Assembly: GCF_002243045.1 (NCBI RefSeq)
Contig: NZ_MBKP01000033.1
Span: forward strand, 1 to 64,000
From: Methanolobus psychrotolerans
GTDB taxonomy: Archaea > Halobacteriota > Methanosarcinia > Methanosarcinales > Methanosarcinaceae
Reading direction: 5' to 3'
Length of the DNA stretch: 64,000 nt
The translations under genes were made by a program, and so were the position numbers. Shown piece after piece: positions 28,550 to 37,549 of this stretch (positions are counted from its first letter, which is position 1; the number at the start of each line of letters is the position of its first letter). Under the pieces are notes generated by a model. That model searched no databases. It worked only from the letters and a program-made list of their open reading frames with translations, and was not told where the DNA came from.

Positions 28550-28906
28550 ATGACAACTGAAGATAAAACAAATGGTACAAGTGACCGTGAATATAGTTGT
28601 CCTGTGGAAGCCACCCTGAGCGTTATCGGAGGGAAATGGAAACCCCTCATTCTATGGCAACTGAAAGAAGACGTATTGCGCTATAATTCTCTGCAACAAA
28701 CACTTCCGGGGATTTCTCCAAGAATGCTTACAAAGCAACTCCGGGAAATGGAAGATGATGGCCTTGTCAAACGTAAGATGTATCCGCAGATTCCCCCAAG
28801 AGTCGAATATTCACTGACAGAATTTGGAAAAACAGTCATTCCCTTACTGGAAGCACTCGCCGGGTGGGGCATTAGATATGTGGAACAAAAATATAATCTC
28901 AAATGA
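28550..28906 (+). CDS. HxlR-family transcriptional regulator
   Basis: 118 residues; winged helix-turn-helix with the typical CPVEATLSVIGGKWKPLILW start, the recognition region LPGISPRMLTKQLREMEDDG, and wing RVEYSLTEFGKTV. The conserved Cys near residue 17 is the redox- or electrophile-sensing Cys found in many HxlR proteins. Divergent from the iron-sulfur flavoprotein gene, so likely its redox-responsive regulator (inference from arrangement). Probably binds the 132-nt spacer. Confidence 0.9.
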   Translation: MTTEDKTNGTSDREYSCPVEATLSVIGGKWKPLILWQLKEDVLRYNSLQQTLPGISPRMLTKQLREMEDDGLVKRKMYPQIPPRVEYSLTEFGKTVIPLLEALAGWGIRYVEQKYNLK

Positions 28907-28986
28907 AGATTGCATCTCCTTTCATTATACACCATAAATTATTAAAACTATTAAATATAATAGTATAAAGGCATAGGGAATGTTTG

Positions 28987-29056
28987 TTCTGAGGTGTGAC
29001 TTACTTTCGAATCCTCCTAACTATGTTACCCGTCGATAACGGCACACACCTCAGAA
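28987..29056. repeat. Perfect 12-bp inverted repeat closing a 70-nt element
   Basis: TTCTGAGGTGTG (28987-28998) is exactly complementary to CACACCTCAGAA (29045-29056). Within the 46-nt interior GTTA-(8)-TAAC forms a smaller hairpin. It lies between the HxlR gene end and the purine permease end, so it is downstream of both and could be a bidirectional terminator or a small structured RNA. There is no strong U tract on either strand. Confidence 0.7.
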
Positions 29057-29097
29057 TAAAGTATACTGGATAATAATAGTTTGCACTTATTATCTGT

Positions 29098-30408
29098 TCA
29101 ATAAGGATAGAATATAAAAAACATTGAACACAGAACGAATAATCCCCATGCGATCGGCTTTACTTCACTGCTTTTACCACTTATCAATTTAAGAAGTGGG
29201 AACAAGACAAATCCGGCACATAGACCTACCCCCAGATTGTAAGTAAAGCTCATAAGGATTATCACTGCCATGGAAGGTATCATTTCAGTGAAATCATCCA
29301 TATCTATTTTTTTTATAGAGCCCATCATAAGAAGACCCACGATCATTAAAGCTGGCGACGTTGCTGCAGCTGGGATCACTGAGAATACCGGGTAGAAGAA
29401 AAGGCCAAGCGTAAAAAGAAGTGCAACAACAACAGCAGTAAGTCCGGTCCTTCCCCCTTCCTCAATGCCGGCAGCTGATTCAATATATGTTCCGGCGGTA
29501 GTTGTACCGGCAAGTGCACCGAAAACTGTTGCGAGGGCATCGGCAAGGAACGGTTTATCCATATCATGAAGATGTCCATACTCATCCATAAATCCAGCCT
29601 TTAATGAAACACCTACAAGAGTACCCATAGTGTCCATAAGGTCCATGGTAAACATTGTAAGGATCACCGCAAAAAATCCCCATGTCAATGCACCAGTGAT
29701 ATCAAGCTGGAGGAAAACAGGAGCAATACTTGGTGGCATACTGATTATCTGTTCAGGTGTTTGAGCAACACCTGATACAAATCCCAGAATTGATGTGACA
29801 ATGATACCTATCAGGATAGAACCTTTTACTTTCTTTATCATAAGTGCACTTATCAGCAGGAAACCGAACAATGCCAGACCAACCGGGATAGTGTTCAGGG
29901 CTCCCACATGTAATGGAGCACCTTCCACACCAAGAGAAACTATACCTGCATTGACAAGTCCGATGAAAGTAATGAATAATCCAAGACCGGCTGCAAAACT
30001 GTATTTGAGATTATCAGGAACAGCATCGATCATCCTGCCCCTTAGTCCTGAGATTGTCAGAATTGTAAAAAGAACACCACTTATGAATACTGCACCCAGT
30101 GCGGTCTGCCATGAATAACCCAGAACCCCCACCACAGTATATGCAACAAAAGCATTCTCACCCATATATGGAGCTATTGCAAGTGGTTTTTTTGCGTATA
30201 CTCCCATTATAAGTGTTCCAAACACTGCAGATAATATTGTAGCTACCATGGAAGCACCAAATGGTATCCCGGCAGCCTGGAGTATCGCAGGATTTACAAC
30301 TATTATATATGCCACAGTCATAAAAGTGACAATGCCAGCTATAATTTCAGTCTTTACGTCAGTTCCGTGCTCTTTCAATTGAAAATAATTTTCCAGTAGA
30401 TTTGACAT
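29098..30408 (-). CDS. NCS2-family purine/xanthine permease (AzgA/PbuG type)
   Basis: 436 residues, 12-14 transmembrane helices. Start NYFQLKEHGTDVKTEIIAGI, then TFMTVAYIIVVNP, APYMGENAFVAY and AGTTTAGTYIESAAGIEEGGR are signature blocks of the AzgA-like branch that imports adenine, guanine or hypoxanthine by proton symport. Exact base cannot be assigned. ATG 30408 has GAGGA upstream. No purine riboswitch is visible in the 236-nt upstream spacer. Confidence 0.92.
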   Translation of the reverse strand: MSNLLENYFQLKEHGTDVKTEIIAGIVTFMTVAYIIVVNPAILQAAGIPFGASMVATILSAVFGTLIMGVYAKKPLAIAPYMGENAFVAYTVVGVLGYSWQTALGAVFISGVLFTILTISGLRGRMIDAVPDNLKYSFAAGLGLFITFIGLVNAGIVSLGVEGAPLHVGALNTIPVGLALFGFLLISALMIKKVKGSILIGIIVTSILGFVSGVAQTPEQIISMPPSIAPVFLQLDITGALTWGFFAVILTMFTMDLMDTMGTLVGVSLKAGFMDEYGHLHDMDKPFLADALATVFGALAGTTTAGTYIESAAGIEEGGRTGLTAVVVALLFTLGLFFYPVFSVIPAAATSPALMIVGLLMMGSIKKIDMDDFTEMIPSMAVIILMSFTYNLGVGLCAGFVLFPLLKLISGKSSEVKPIAWGLFVLCSMFFIFYPY

Positions 30409-30644
30409 GGCGGATTCCTCACATTTGAGAATAGTCTACTTTTTAGAAAGAATGACTAATATATAGAACTTTATATGAATTTACATTGATATCGGTCCAT
30501 AACGTATTTTGTGTTTCTTACTCAGTATTATTGCCCATACATCCGATACATGAAAAAAGAACAATACAAATATATTTTTGTGATCCCATTCCATATGGAG
30601 AATCGTTACAGACTAAAAAAATAGGTGATTTTTGGTGAAAATCT

Positions 30645-31283
30645 TTATGCACCCGGAATATATAAGCCCAGCAGCTCTGCCCCTTGCCCTATGAAAAAGA
30701 AAGCAAACAAAAGATAAACAATGCCTAAAGCACGCATCGTGTAAATATAGTAAGTACTTATCAGGAAAGATCTGGACCTACCTACAACCAACGCAATCAG
30801 TATCTTTGAACCTACAAGAAAAGTATAGAATCCGGCAACAAACAGAACTGTTGCCAAAATGTTAATATCTAGAGCCTGAAAGATAATGGGACCACCAATG
30901 GTTATCCAGAACAGGTACGGATGAGGACTTAGAAAATTGACTATGACTCCTTTTTTTAAAGAATTCGTCTTTTCGTTTATGACATCTAGATCGTTGTATT
31001 CGATCTTAAGTGAGGAGATTCCAAGATGTATCAGGTAAATCGCACCGGACAAGCTGATAATTGCAATCGCAAAATTCTGGTTTTCAAAATGCAGCAGGAT
31101 AAAAATAATAGCTGATACTATCAAAATATCTGTTATCAGAGGGGATAGAGCAACCTTAATTCCATCCTTTGATCCATGTGTGAGGGTCTGGGAAATTGTC
31201 ATTGCCATGAGTGGTCCGGGAGAGATACCTGCAGCAAAACCAAGAAAAATTCCAATGAACAAAAACTCGGCAATTCCATACAT
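30645..31283 (-). CDS. LysE/RhtB-family amino-acid exporter
   Basis: 212 residues with six transmembrane helices. N-terminal GFAAGISPGPLMAMTISQTL is the LysE signature (SPGP), followed by KDGIKVALSPLITD and the second conserved block KKGVIVNFLSPHPYLFW. Members export lysine, homoserine or other amino acids; the substrate here is unknown. No obvious ribosome site, so it may be translated from a short leader. Same strand as the NCS2 gene but separated by 236 nt. Confidence 0.87.
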   Translation of the reverse strand: MYGIAEFLFIGIFLGFAAGISPGPLMAMTISQTLTHGSKDGIKVALSPLITDILIVSAIIFILLHFENQNFAIAIISLSGAIYLIHLGISSLKIEYNDLDVINEKTNSLKKGVIVNFLSPHPYLFWITIGGPIIFQALDINILATVLFVAGFYTFLVGSKILIALVVGRSRSFLISTYYIYTMRALGIVYLLFAFFFIGQGAELLGLYIPGA

Positions 31284-31597
31284 ATTTTGCTCTGCTTATC
31301 TTCTGAACAAACTTAAAGTTTTTGATTTATATGAGAATGTAACAAATAATCAAAAGCATAGGTGATAATTATATAAACCAGTTCTAGATTACATATAATG
31401 AGTTAAAAGTAATCTGTAAGAATAGTAATTTAATACAGAAGTCCTGAATATAATACAAGAAAGTGCTATTTCAGAAAATCAGCGGTTCAAAATGAATAAT
31501 ATAACAACTCATATCCAAATATGCATTGGATTGCCGTACATTTCTATGAAAACACCTAAGCAGGCTTGCAGGCAGCTTATAAAAGGGATTTTTTGAA
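31284..31597. other. 314-nt intergenic region without recognised features
   Basis: A+T-rich spacer between divergently transcribed LysE-type exporter and histidine kinase genes. TATA-like runs occur on both strands; no gene, repeat or clear operator was found. Confidence 0.5.
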
Positions 31598-34216
31598 ATG
31601 AATACTCGATTTGATCTTACAAAAAGCAAGATGTTAGCACTAAGAGTAACAGGAATATATATAGTTATAGCGAGTTTGTGGATCCTGTTCTCAGACAAGA
31701 TCCTTGCATGGTTCATTTCTGATATAGACATGTATATGAAACTGCAGACATACAAAGGCGGAGCTTTTGTGCTTATTACAGGCTCACTACTTTATCTCTA
31801 CCTCGCCCCACGTATAAAAAAGCTTAATGAGTCCCAGAAGAACTTGGTAGAAACTGAAAAGTCTCTGGAACAGAGATTAGAATATGAACTGGCGACAGTT
31901 GAGTGCATGCACCTTTTGCTTGAACCGGGAAGTATGGATGAGAAACTGCCTCGTATTCTTGATGTAATTCACGAAACTGTAAAAAATAGTAGATCATATA
32001 TTTTCAAGAATGAAGATAATACAGAGCTGGGGCTTTGCATGTCACAAGTATACGAAGTTGTGTCAGAGGGTATTGAACCACAGATAGATAACTCTGATCT
32101 TCAGCACTTGCCATACAGTGAAGGCGCACCGACATTGCTCCATATTTTGAAATCAAAACAGCACTTTGCACAAATAGTTGAAGAACTTGATGATCCTGAG
32201 AGAAACATTCTCTCCGAGCAAGGCATCCTTTCAGTACTGATCATTCCAATTTTTGCAGGGTCTGATTTTTGGGGCTTCATAGGATTTGATGATTGCACGG
32301 AAATGCGCAAATGGCACGAAGACGACATTAATCTTCTTGAAGTAATTGCAAATGGTATTGGTGAATCAATTTATCACAGAAAGGCAGAAGATGAACTAAA
32401 AGATAGTGAAGAGAGATTCAAAGCACTGCACAATGCATCTTTTGGCGGAATCACTATTCATGATAAAGGTCTTATTCTGGACTGCAACCAGGGACTTTCC
32501 GATATTACCGGCTACTCACTCGAAGAATTGATTGGAATGAACGGACTGTTGCTTATTGCAGAAAGTTCCAGAAGTATGGTTATGAACAATATACTCTCAG
32601 GCTATGAGGAGCCTTATGAGGCAATGGGATGTCGCAAAGATGGAACAGAATACTCACTCAGACTGCAGGCAAAGAATATCCCATACAAAGGAAAAAAGGT
32701 AAGAGTTGTTGAGTTCAGGGATATAACCGAACAGAAAAGATCAGAACAAAACCTGATTGAAACTGAAGAAAAACAGAGAGCAATGATTGCAAACATTGCC
32801 GATGTGATCGCTATCATCGATGAGGATGGAATCAATAGATACAAAAGCCCAAATATAGAGAACTGGTTCGGATGGAAGCCGGAAGAAATTATTGGCTCTT
32901 CTACATGGGAAAACATTCATCCGGATGACCTGGACCATACACAAGAGGTATTTACTTCAATCATGGACAAGCCTGATGCTACAGTGAATACAGAGTCTCG
33001 GTATCGTTGCAAAGATGGCAGCTACAAGTGGATAGAATTCACAGCCATTAACCTCTTGCATGAACCAGCTATCAGAGGTGTCTTGCTGAATTATCACGAC
33101 ATCACTGAGCGAAAAATGGCAGAAAATGCCCTGAAAGATAGTGAAAAGAAATTCAGGAGTTATATTGAAAATGCACCCTATGGCATTTTTATAGCTGATG
33201 AAGACTGGAAATACCTGGAAGTTAACAAGACTGCTTCGATACTCACCGGGTATTCTGAGGATGAATTACTAACAATGACTGGATTTGACCTTATAGCTGC
33301 TGAATCCCATCGTAATGCATATCAGGGTAATTATGATGTTAAAAACAATGGCTTTGCTACAGTTGAACTGCTGGCTATTCGTAAAGACAAAACTGTTTAC
33401 TGGATAAGGATGGATGCTATAAAACTGTCCGAAACACGCTATATTGTTTTTGCAGGCGATATTACTGAAAGGAAAAAAGCGGAGTACTCTTTAATTGAAA
33501 GTAAAATGCTGGCAGAGGAAAGTAATCGTACCAAATCAGAGTTCCTTGCTAATATGAGCCATGAACTGCGTACTCCTCTTACCGCTATAATTGGTTTTTC
33601 AGACATACTGGGTTCTGAGATGTTTGGTAAGTTGAATGAAAAACAACTCGGATATGCCAAACATATCAATAATAGCGGAAAACATCTCCTTGAACTGATC
33701 AATGATGTTCTTGACCTCTCAAAGATTGAAGCCGGAAAAATGGAACTTGATTGTGAGAAGTTCCCGCATTCCAGGGTTTTTGAAGAGATAATAACAGCTA
33801 TGCATCCGATGGCAGGAAAGAAACATATTGACCTCACACTTGAAAACGAAATCAAAACTACTGAAATAGTTGCTGATAAGATGAAGTTCAAACAAATAAT
33901 GTTCAATCTGCTCAGCAATGCTATCAAATTCACCCCTGAAAACGGCAGGGTTTCTATTGTAACCAAACAAATGGATAATGATATCCATATATCGGTTTCA
34001 GATACAGGAATTGGTATTCCCCCGGATATGCAGGAATACATATTCAGTCCCTTTACGCAAGTCGATTCATCCAATAAAAGAAGATATGGTGGTACAGGCC
34101 TTGGGCTGGCTCTTGTAAAGCAGTTTGTAGAAATGCACAATGGGAAGATTTGGGTTAAGAGCGAAGAAGGAAAAGGCAGTACTTTCATTTTTACAATTGG
34201 GAATCAGAATATTTGA
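31598..34216 (+). CDS. Membrane histidine kinase with GAF and three PAS domains
   Basis: 872 residues. Two N-terminal helices (about 16-35 and 55-71) with a short outside loop, a GAF-like domain about 100-257, PAS domains about 270-380, 390-505 and 513-627 (each ending in a DITE-x-K linker), HisKA with His655 (NMSHELRTPLT), and an ATPase domain with LLSNAIKFTPE, DTGIGIP and GGTGLGLAL. Catalytic motifs are intact. No response regulator is adjacent, which is common in Methanosarcinales. Redox or small-ligand sensing is likely but the ligand is unknown. Convergent with the coiled-coil gene. Confidence 0.9.
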   Translation: MNTRFDLTKSKMLALRVTGIYIVIASLWILFSDKILAWFISDIDMYMKLQTYKGGAFVLITGSLLYLYLAPRIKKLNESQKNLVETEKSLEQRLEYELATVECMHLLLEPGSMDEKLPRILDVIHETVKNSRSYIFKNEDNTELGLCMSQVYEVVSEGIEPQIDNSDLQHLPYSEGAPTLLHILKSKQHFAQIVEELDDPERNILSEQGILSVLIIPIFAGSDFWGFIGFDDCTEMRKWHEDDINLLEVIANGIGESIYHRKAEDELKDSEERFKALHNASFGGITIHDKGLILDCNQGLSDITGYSLEELIGMNGLLLIAESSRSMVMNNILSGYEEPYEAMGCRKDGTEYSLRLQAKNIPYKGKKVRVVEFRDITEQKRSEQNLIETEEKQRAMIANIADVIAIIDEDGINRYKSPNIENWFGWKPEEIIGSSTWENIHPDDLDHTQEVFTSIMDKPDATVNTESRYRCKDGSYKWIEFTAINLLHEPAIRGVLLNYHDITERKMAENALKDSEKKFRSYIENAPYGIFIADEDWKYLEVNKTASILTGYSEDELLTMTGFDLIAAESHRNAYQGNYDVKNNGFATVELLAIRKDKTVYWIRMDAIKLSETRYIVFAGDITERKKAEYSLIESKMLAEESNRTKSEFLANMSHELRTPLTAIIGFSDILGSEMFGKLNEKQLGYAKHINNSGKHLLELINDVLDLSKIEAGKMELDCEKFPHSRVFEEIITAMHPMAGKKHIDLTLENEIKTTEIVADKMKFKQIMFNLLSNAIKFTPENGRVSIVTKQMDNDIHISVSDTGIGIPPDMQEYIFSPFTQVDSSNKRRYGGTGLGLALVKQFVEMHNGKIWVKSEEGKGSTFIFTIGNQNI

Positions 34217-34241
34217 AGTACAAAGCTTATGACTTTGATTT

Positions 34242-35087
34242 TTAACTGACGAGAAGTTCCAGATTCTGCTCAAATATATTAGAATAAATTTTCAAGTGAC
34301 TCAATTCTTCGTTTGCGTTTTTAAGTTGATATTTGAGATCATGGACATCCTCTTCAAGAGCTTTGATGTAAGCTAGTTGTTGCTCTATCCTGGCATCCTT
34401 TTTAATGATCGTAAGCTGTTGTTTATGGATCGTTAGCTGCTTGCCGATCTCTTCTTCTGTCTTTTGCTGCAGCTCTGAAAGTTCCTTTTCCCTTGATTTG
34501 AACTCTTTCTCTCTAGATGAAAGGGTTTCATGAAGGTACTTGGTGTATTCACGTCTGCGCTCTATCTTTTCGGATTCAACCTCTATGTCAATTTCACCAG
34601 AAGCTATCTCTTTCTTTTGTATAGCAATATCCCTGACTTTTGCATCCAGTCTGAGTTTAGTTCTTGCTATTCTTTTTTGCCTTTTGAAAAGAGTTAATTC
34701 TTCTTCATACTGTGACCTTAAGACCCTGTACTGCTCGGATTTCCTCTTTTGAAGCAATTCATAATTAAGATCATACCTATTCAACCAGGCTTCCAGTTCT
34801 GTTTCCTGCTTTAGGAAATCAACTCTCTTTTTCTCGTATTCCTTCTTTGCCAGCTTCAATTCATCATTTTTAGCAACAAGTTTTTCATATTCCTGTGCAA
34901 TCATTTTTTTTGCATCACGGATCTTATGATACTCCTCAATAACCAGAGATTCATCAGCTTTTATCTGTTCTTTCTTGCAAGTAATCTCAGCACGCTTTTT
35001 TTCAACTTCATCAAGCTGACTGAAGTATTTAGCTTTGATATCCTCAAGATCCTGGAGCTGATTCTGGTAAAAAAGTTCCTCACTCAT
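34242..35087 (-). CDS. Long coiled-coil protein
   Basis: 281 residues, almost entirely heptad-type coiled coil rich in Lys, Glu and Gln; no membrane segment, signal peptide or enzymatic motif. ATG 35087 follows AGGATG. The short N- and C-terminal ends (MSEELFYQNQL; SNIFEQNLELLVS) are the only non-coil parts. It is convergent with the histidine kinase gene. A structural or scaffold role is possible; nothing specific can be assigned. Lacks the ATPase head domains of SMC/Rad50 proteins. Confidence 0.75.
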   Translation of the reverse strand: MSEELFYQNQLQDLEDIKAKYFSQLDEVEKKRAEITCKKEQIKADESLVIEEYHKIRDAKKMIAQEYEKLVAKNDELKLAKKEYEKKRVDFLKQETELEAWLNRYDLNYELLQKRKSEQYRVLRSQYEEELTLFKRQKRIARTKLRLDAKVRDIAIQKKEIASGEIDIEVESEKIERRREYTKYLHETLSSREKEFKSREKELSELQQKTEEEIGKQLTIHKQQLTIIKKDARIEQQLAYIKALEEDVHDLKYQLKNANEELSHLKIYSNIFEQNLELLVS

Positions 35088-35325
35088 ACTTTTAATTCAT
35101 CCTATTTTAACCTACAGATGTATTCATGATTAATCGTTGCCCTGATATAGAGTATTTATGTCGACATATAAAAGAATCATGCTCATAATTTCAAAATAAA
35201 GCTCAAATTATGAACATTGTGAACATTTAAGATTGGATATGAAAATATTGAAACGCAGGTATTAGGTAAATAATGAGAAGAAAGGATTTTAAGTCCTTCT
35301 AAACAATTTATAAGGAATGATCCAG

Positions 35326-35413
35326 AAGGCACGTGCATATCTCTAAAGGTGGTTGCTGGTTGGTATGTGAGTACCGCCAAAGACATGCTCTTTGCAGCAT
35401 GTCACCGTGCCTT
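35326..35413. ncRNA. Candidate structured RNA element, 88 nt
   Basis: AAGGCACG (35326-35333) pairs with CGTGCCTT (35406-35413). Inside lies a second perfect hairpin GACATGCT-(6)-AGCATGTC (35382-35403) and a weaker one GGTA-(6)-TACC (about 35361-35374), together suggesting a three-way junction. It lies in the 584-nt spacer 35088-35671, which otherwise shows an AAGGA/TCCTT hairpin at 35283-35299 and no gene. Orientation unknown; no known riboswitch class recognised. Confidence 0.45.
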
Positions 35414-35671
35414 GTTTGTAAGATAAATGGAATGGTATTTAAGTTTTTATAAATGAATCTGATGTGAGGGTTGTGAGCTACAGAAATACGTTCAAGAAAC
35501 TCATGAATCGATATAGTCACCAGGTTTCAAAAATAGCTTTTATCAATAAGCAATAATTAGACATAGATTTCACAGATTAACACGGATTTGGCATATAATT
35601 GATACAATATGAGAGTATTATTCACACGGACCCGCGCGGCGTTTAAGAGAACAAAAAATAAACTGGAAGGC

Positions 35672-37549
35672 TTAAAGCCCTCCACTATCCTTCTGCTTTT
35701 TCATGAGAACTATACCAAGCACCAAGACAAATCCTAAAATTGATATCCAGAAAATATAACTGAAATTATTACCATCCACAACAGGTTCACCCTCCTCTAA
35801 AAGAATAGAAACGTCGGTATTTTCTTCAATAACTTCCACAACGGTGTCTTCTACTACCGCAACAGTGTCTTCTACTACCGCATCGATTTTGAACAAGGCA
35901 TAGAGTGAAAAGTGGCTTATCATTGCCGTTGCTTTGCCACTTTCCCAGTCAACAGTTGTTTCCATGGCGATCCATCCACCTTCGGATATGTAGGTGTAGA
36001 TTATCGGAGCTTTGTCCTCAAATTCATCCGGATCGAAATCGATGGTGATCATAACATCCTTATTGAATGTAGTTCCCGAAGGTCCGAAGTCAAAATAAAG
36101 ACCAGAATTAACAACGTCTGCAGGAACATCTGAGGGTAGAGAAGCCGGAACTGTAACTATGATCTTATCCACAGGATTTCCGTAAGGATCAAGAGCTATG
36201 GTTCCTTTTTCAAGCGTTATTGTAGTTTTATCGTCAGACGACTTCACAACAGTCTCAGCTGTTATTTCACCATCCTCATTAACATGCAGATCAGTTATCG
36301 TCCCCTGTGATCTTACTCTTGCAGCCACAGAACTGCCACCGGAAATGGAGGAAACACCGGAATCAGAACTTTCGGAGGTCCTGAAAAGTCCGAATGTACC
36401 GAATTCTGAGATGTTTGCAGAAACATAATTGCCTGTGGTATTGAGTAAAGCATCTGGAACTTCTATCCAGTCTGAACCACTCAACCTAAATAAAGAAACT
36501 GTGGATTCATCATTACTGCTCATTACAGAATCATTATAGGAGAATGTAGTATCCAGATATTGTCCATCTGAACGAGTGATGTTCACATAGCCATTGACAT
36601 TTGTTTTGCCGGGAAATGCCGCAGAACTCGTTTCAATGCCACGGACTCTGATATCGGATGCATCCGTGACGAATGAAACTTGTGCAGAACTGTTGGTCAA
36701 TACCACATCGGTTACTACAAGGTCTGTGGAATTAACTACAGCATCAAATCCGTAATTCCCATTACCAATCGCATGATTCCCTGTTAAGATACCGTTAATG
36801 GAATCACGGATACGGATACCTGTACCTGCATTAGAATTTGCAAGATTGTTTGTCAAAGTGTTATAATTACTTGAGGAAGAAAGATAGATACCATATTGAT
36901 CGTTGTTGCTGGCAGTGATGTTATCAAGAACATTATTACTTGAAGATAATAGATGAACGCCATAATTGTTTTCTGAAACTGTGATATTCTGTATTGTTGA
37001 ATTGCTGGTATATGCAAACAAGACACAATCATATTCATTAGTCAATCCAATATCCCTTACAGTGATGTTCATTGAATTGACCACACAAACAAGTCCTGCA
37101 TCCGAAGGTATTTGCGCATCTGAAGCATTGACCCAGTAGTAGACAGGTTTGCCGTCAATCTGGTTCGTCTGGTCAATATCATGCAGGAAATGTCCCAGCT
37201 CTGAACCTTCAACTGCAAAACTGTAGCCGTTTGATGATATTGTACTATTGCTAAAAATACTGTATTTTGACCTCTCCAGAAAAATACCATTGTCGTTAGA
37301 ACTTACAGTGGTGTTGGTAAAAGTATTGTTATCTGAGGTACCAAGAAGAATAGCGTAGCCATTAGAATTTGTAGTACTATTTATTAGCGTGTTATCATTT
37401 GAGCCAATGAGAGAAATGCCATTGAAAGTGTTGGAATTAGCAGTATTGTTCATCAAAGTATTGTTAACTGCATGACCAAGATAGATACCTACAAAATTAG
37501 AACTGGCATTGTTATCAGTTAAAATATTGTTATTTGAATAAGAGATCAT
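35672..37549 (-). CDS. NosD-type beta-helix surface protein, C-terminal portion (split gene)
   Basis: 625-residue frame beginning inside a parallel beta-helix. Repeats of about 22 residues with N-x-L-x-N-N pattern (for example NNTLMNNTANSN, SSSNYNTLTNNLANSN) fill residues 1-280; then a globular region, a ZU5-like block (TVPASLPSDVPADVVNSG), an acidic stretch and a single C-terminal helix (about 598-616) with a basic KKQK stop-transfer. It has no signal peptide. Its ATG overlaps the stop of the upstream frame by four bases (ATGA), and the repeat register continues across the junction, so it is best read as the second part of one protein of about 1,040 residues. Confidence 0.75.
   Translation of the reverse strand: MISYSNNNILTDNNASSNFVGIYLGHAVNNTLMNNTANSNTFNGISLIGSNDNTLINSTTNSNGYAILLGTSDNNTFTNTTVSSNDNGIFLERSKYSIFSNSTISSNGYSFAVEGSELGHFLHDIDQTNQIDGKPVYYWVNASDAQIPSDAGLVCVVNSMNITVRDIGLTNEYDCVLFAYTSNSTIQNITVSENNYGVHLLSSSNNVLDNITASNNDQYGIYLSSSSNYNTLTNNLANSNAGTGIRIRDSINGILTGNHAIGNGNYGFDAVVNSTDLVVTDVVLTNSSAQVSFVTDASDIRVRGIETSSAAFPGKTNVNGYVNITRSDGQYLDTTFSYNDSVMSSNDESTVSLFRLSGSDWIEVPDALLNTTGNYVSANISEFGTFGLFRTSESSDSGVSSISGGSSVAARVRSQGTITDLHVNEDGEITAETVVKSSDDKTTITLEKGTIALDPYGNPVDKIIVTVPASLPSDVPADVVNSGLYFDFGPSGTTFNKDVMITIDFDPDEFEDKAPIIYTYISEGGWIAMETTVDWESGKATAMISHFSLYALFKIDAVVEDTVAVVEDTVVEVIEENTDVSILLEEGEPVVDGNNFSYIFWISILGFVLVLGIVLMKKQKDSGGL

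Noticed and set aside
29098-30644. Purine riboswitch upstream of the NCS2 permease
   Set aside because: No conserved purine-aptamer pattern or P1-P3 stems in the 236-nt leader region; the hairpin nearby (28987-29056) lies downstream of the gene.
35183-35520. Two short minus-strand open frames in the spacer before the NosD gene
   Set aside because: They overlap the stem-loop element and each other, lack ribosome sites and resemble no family.
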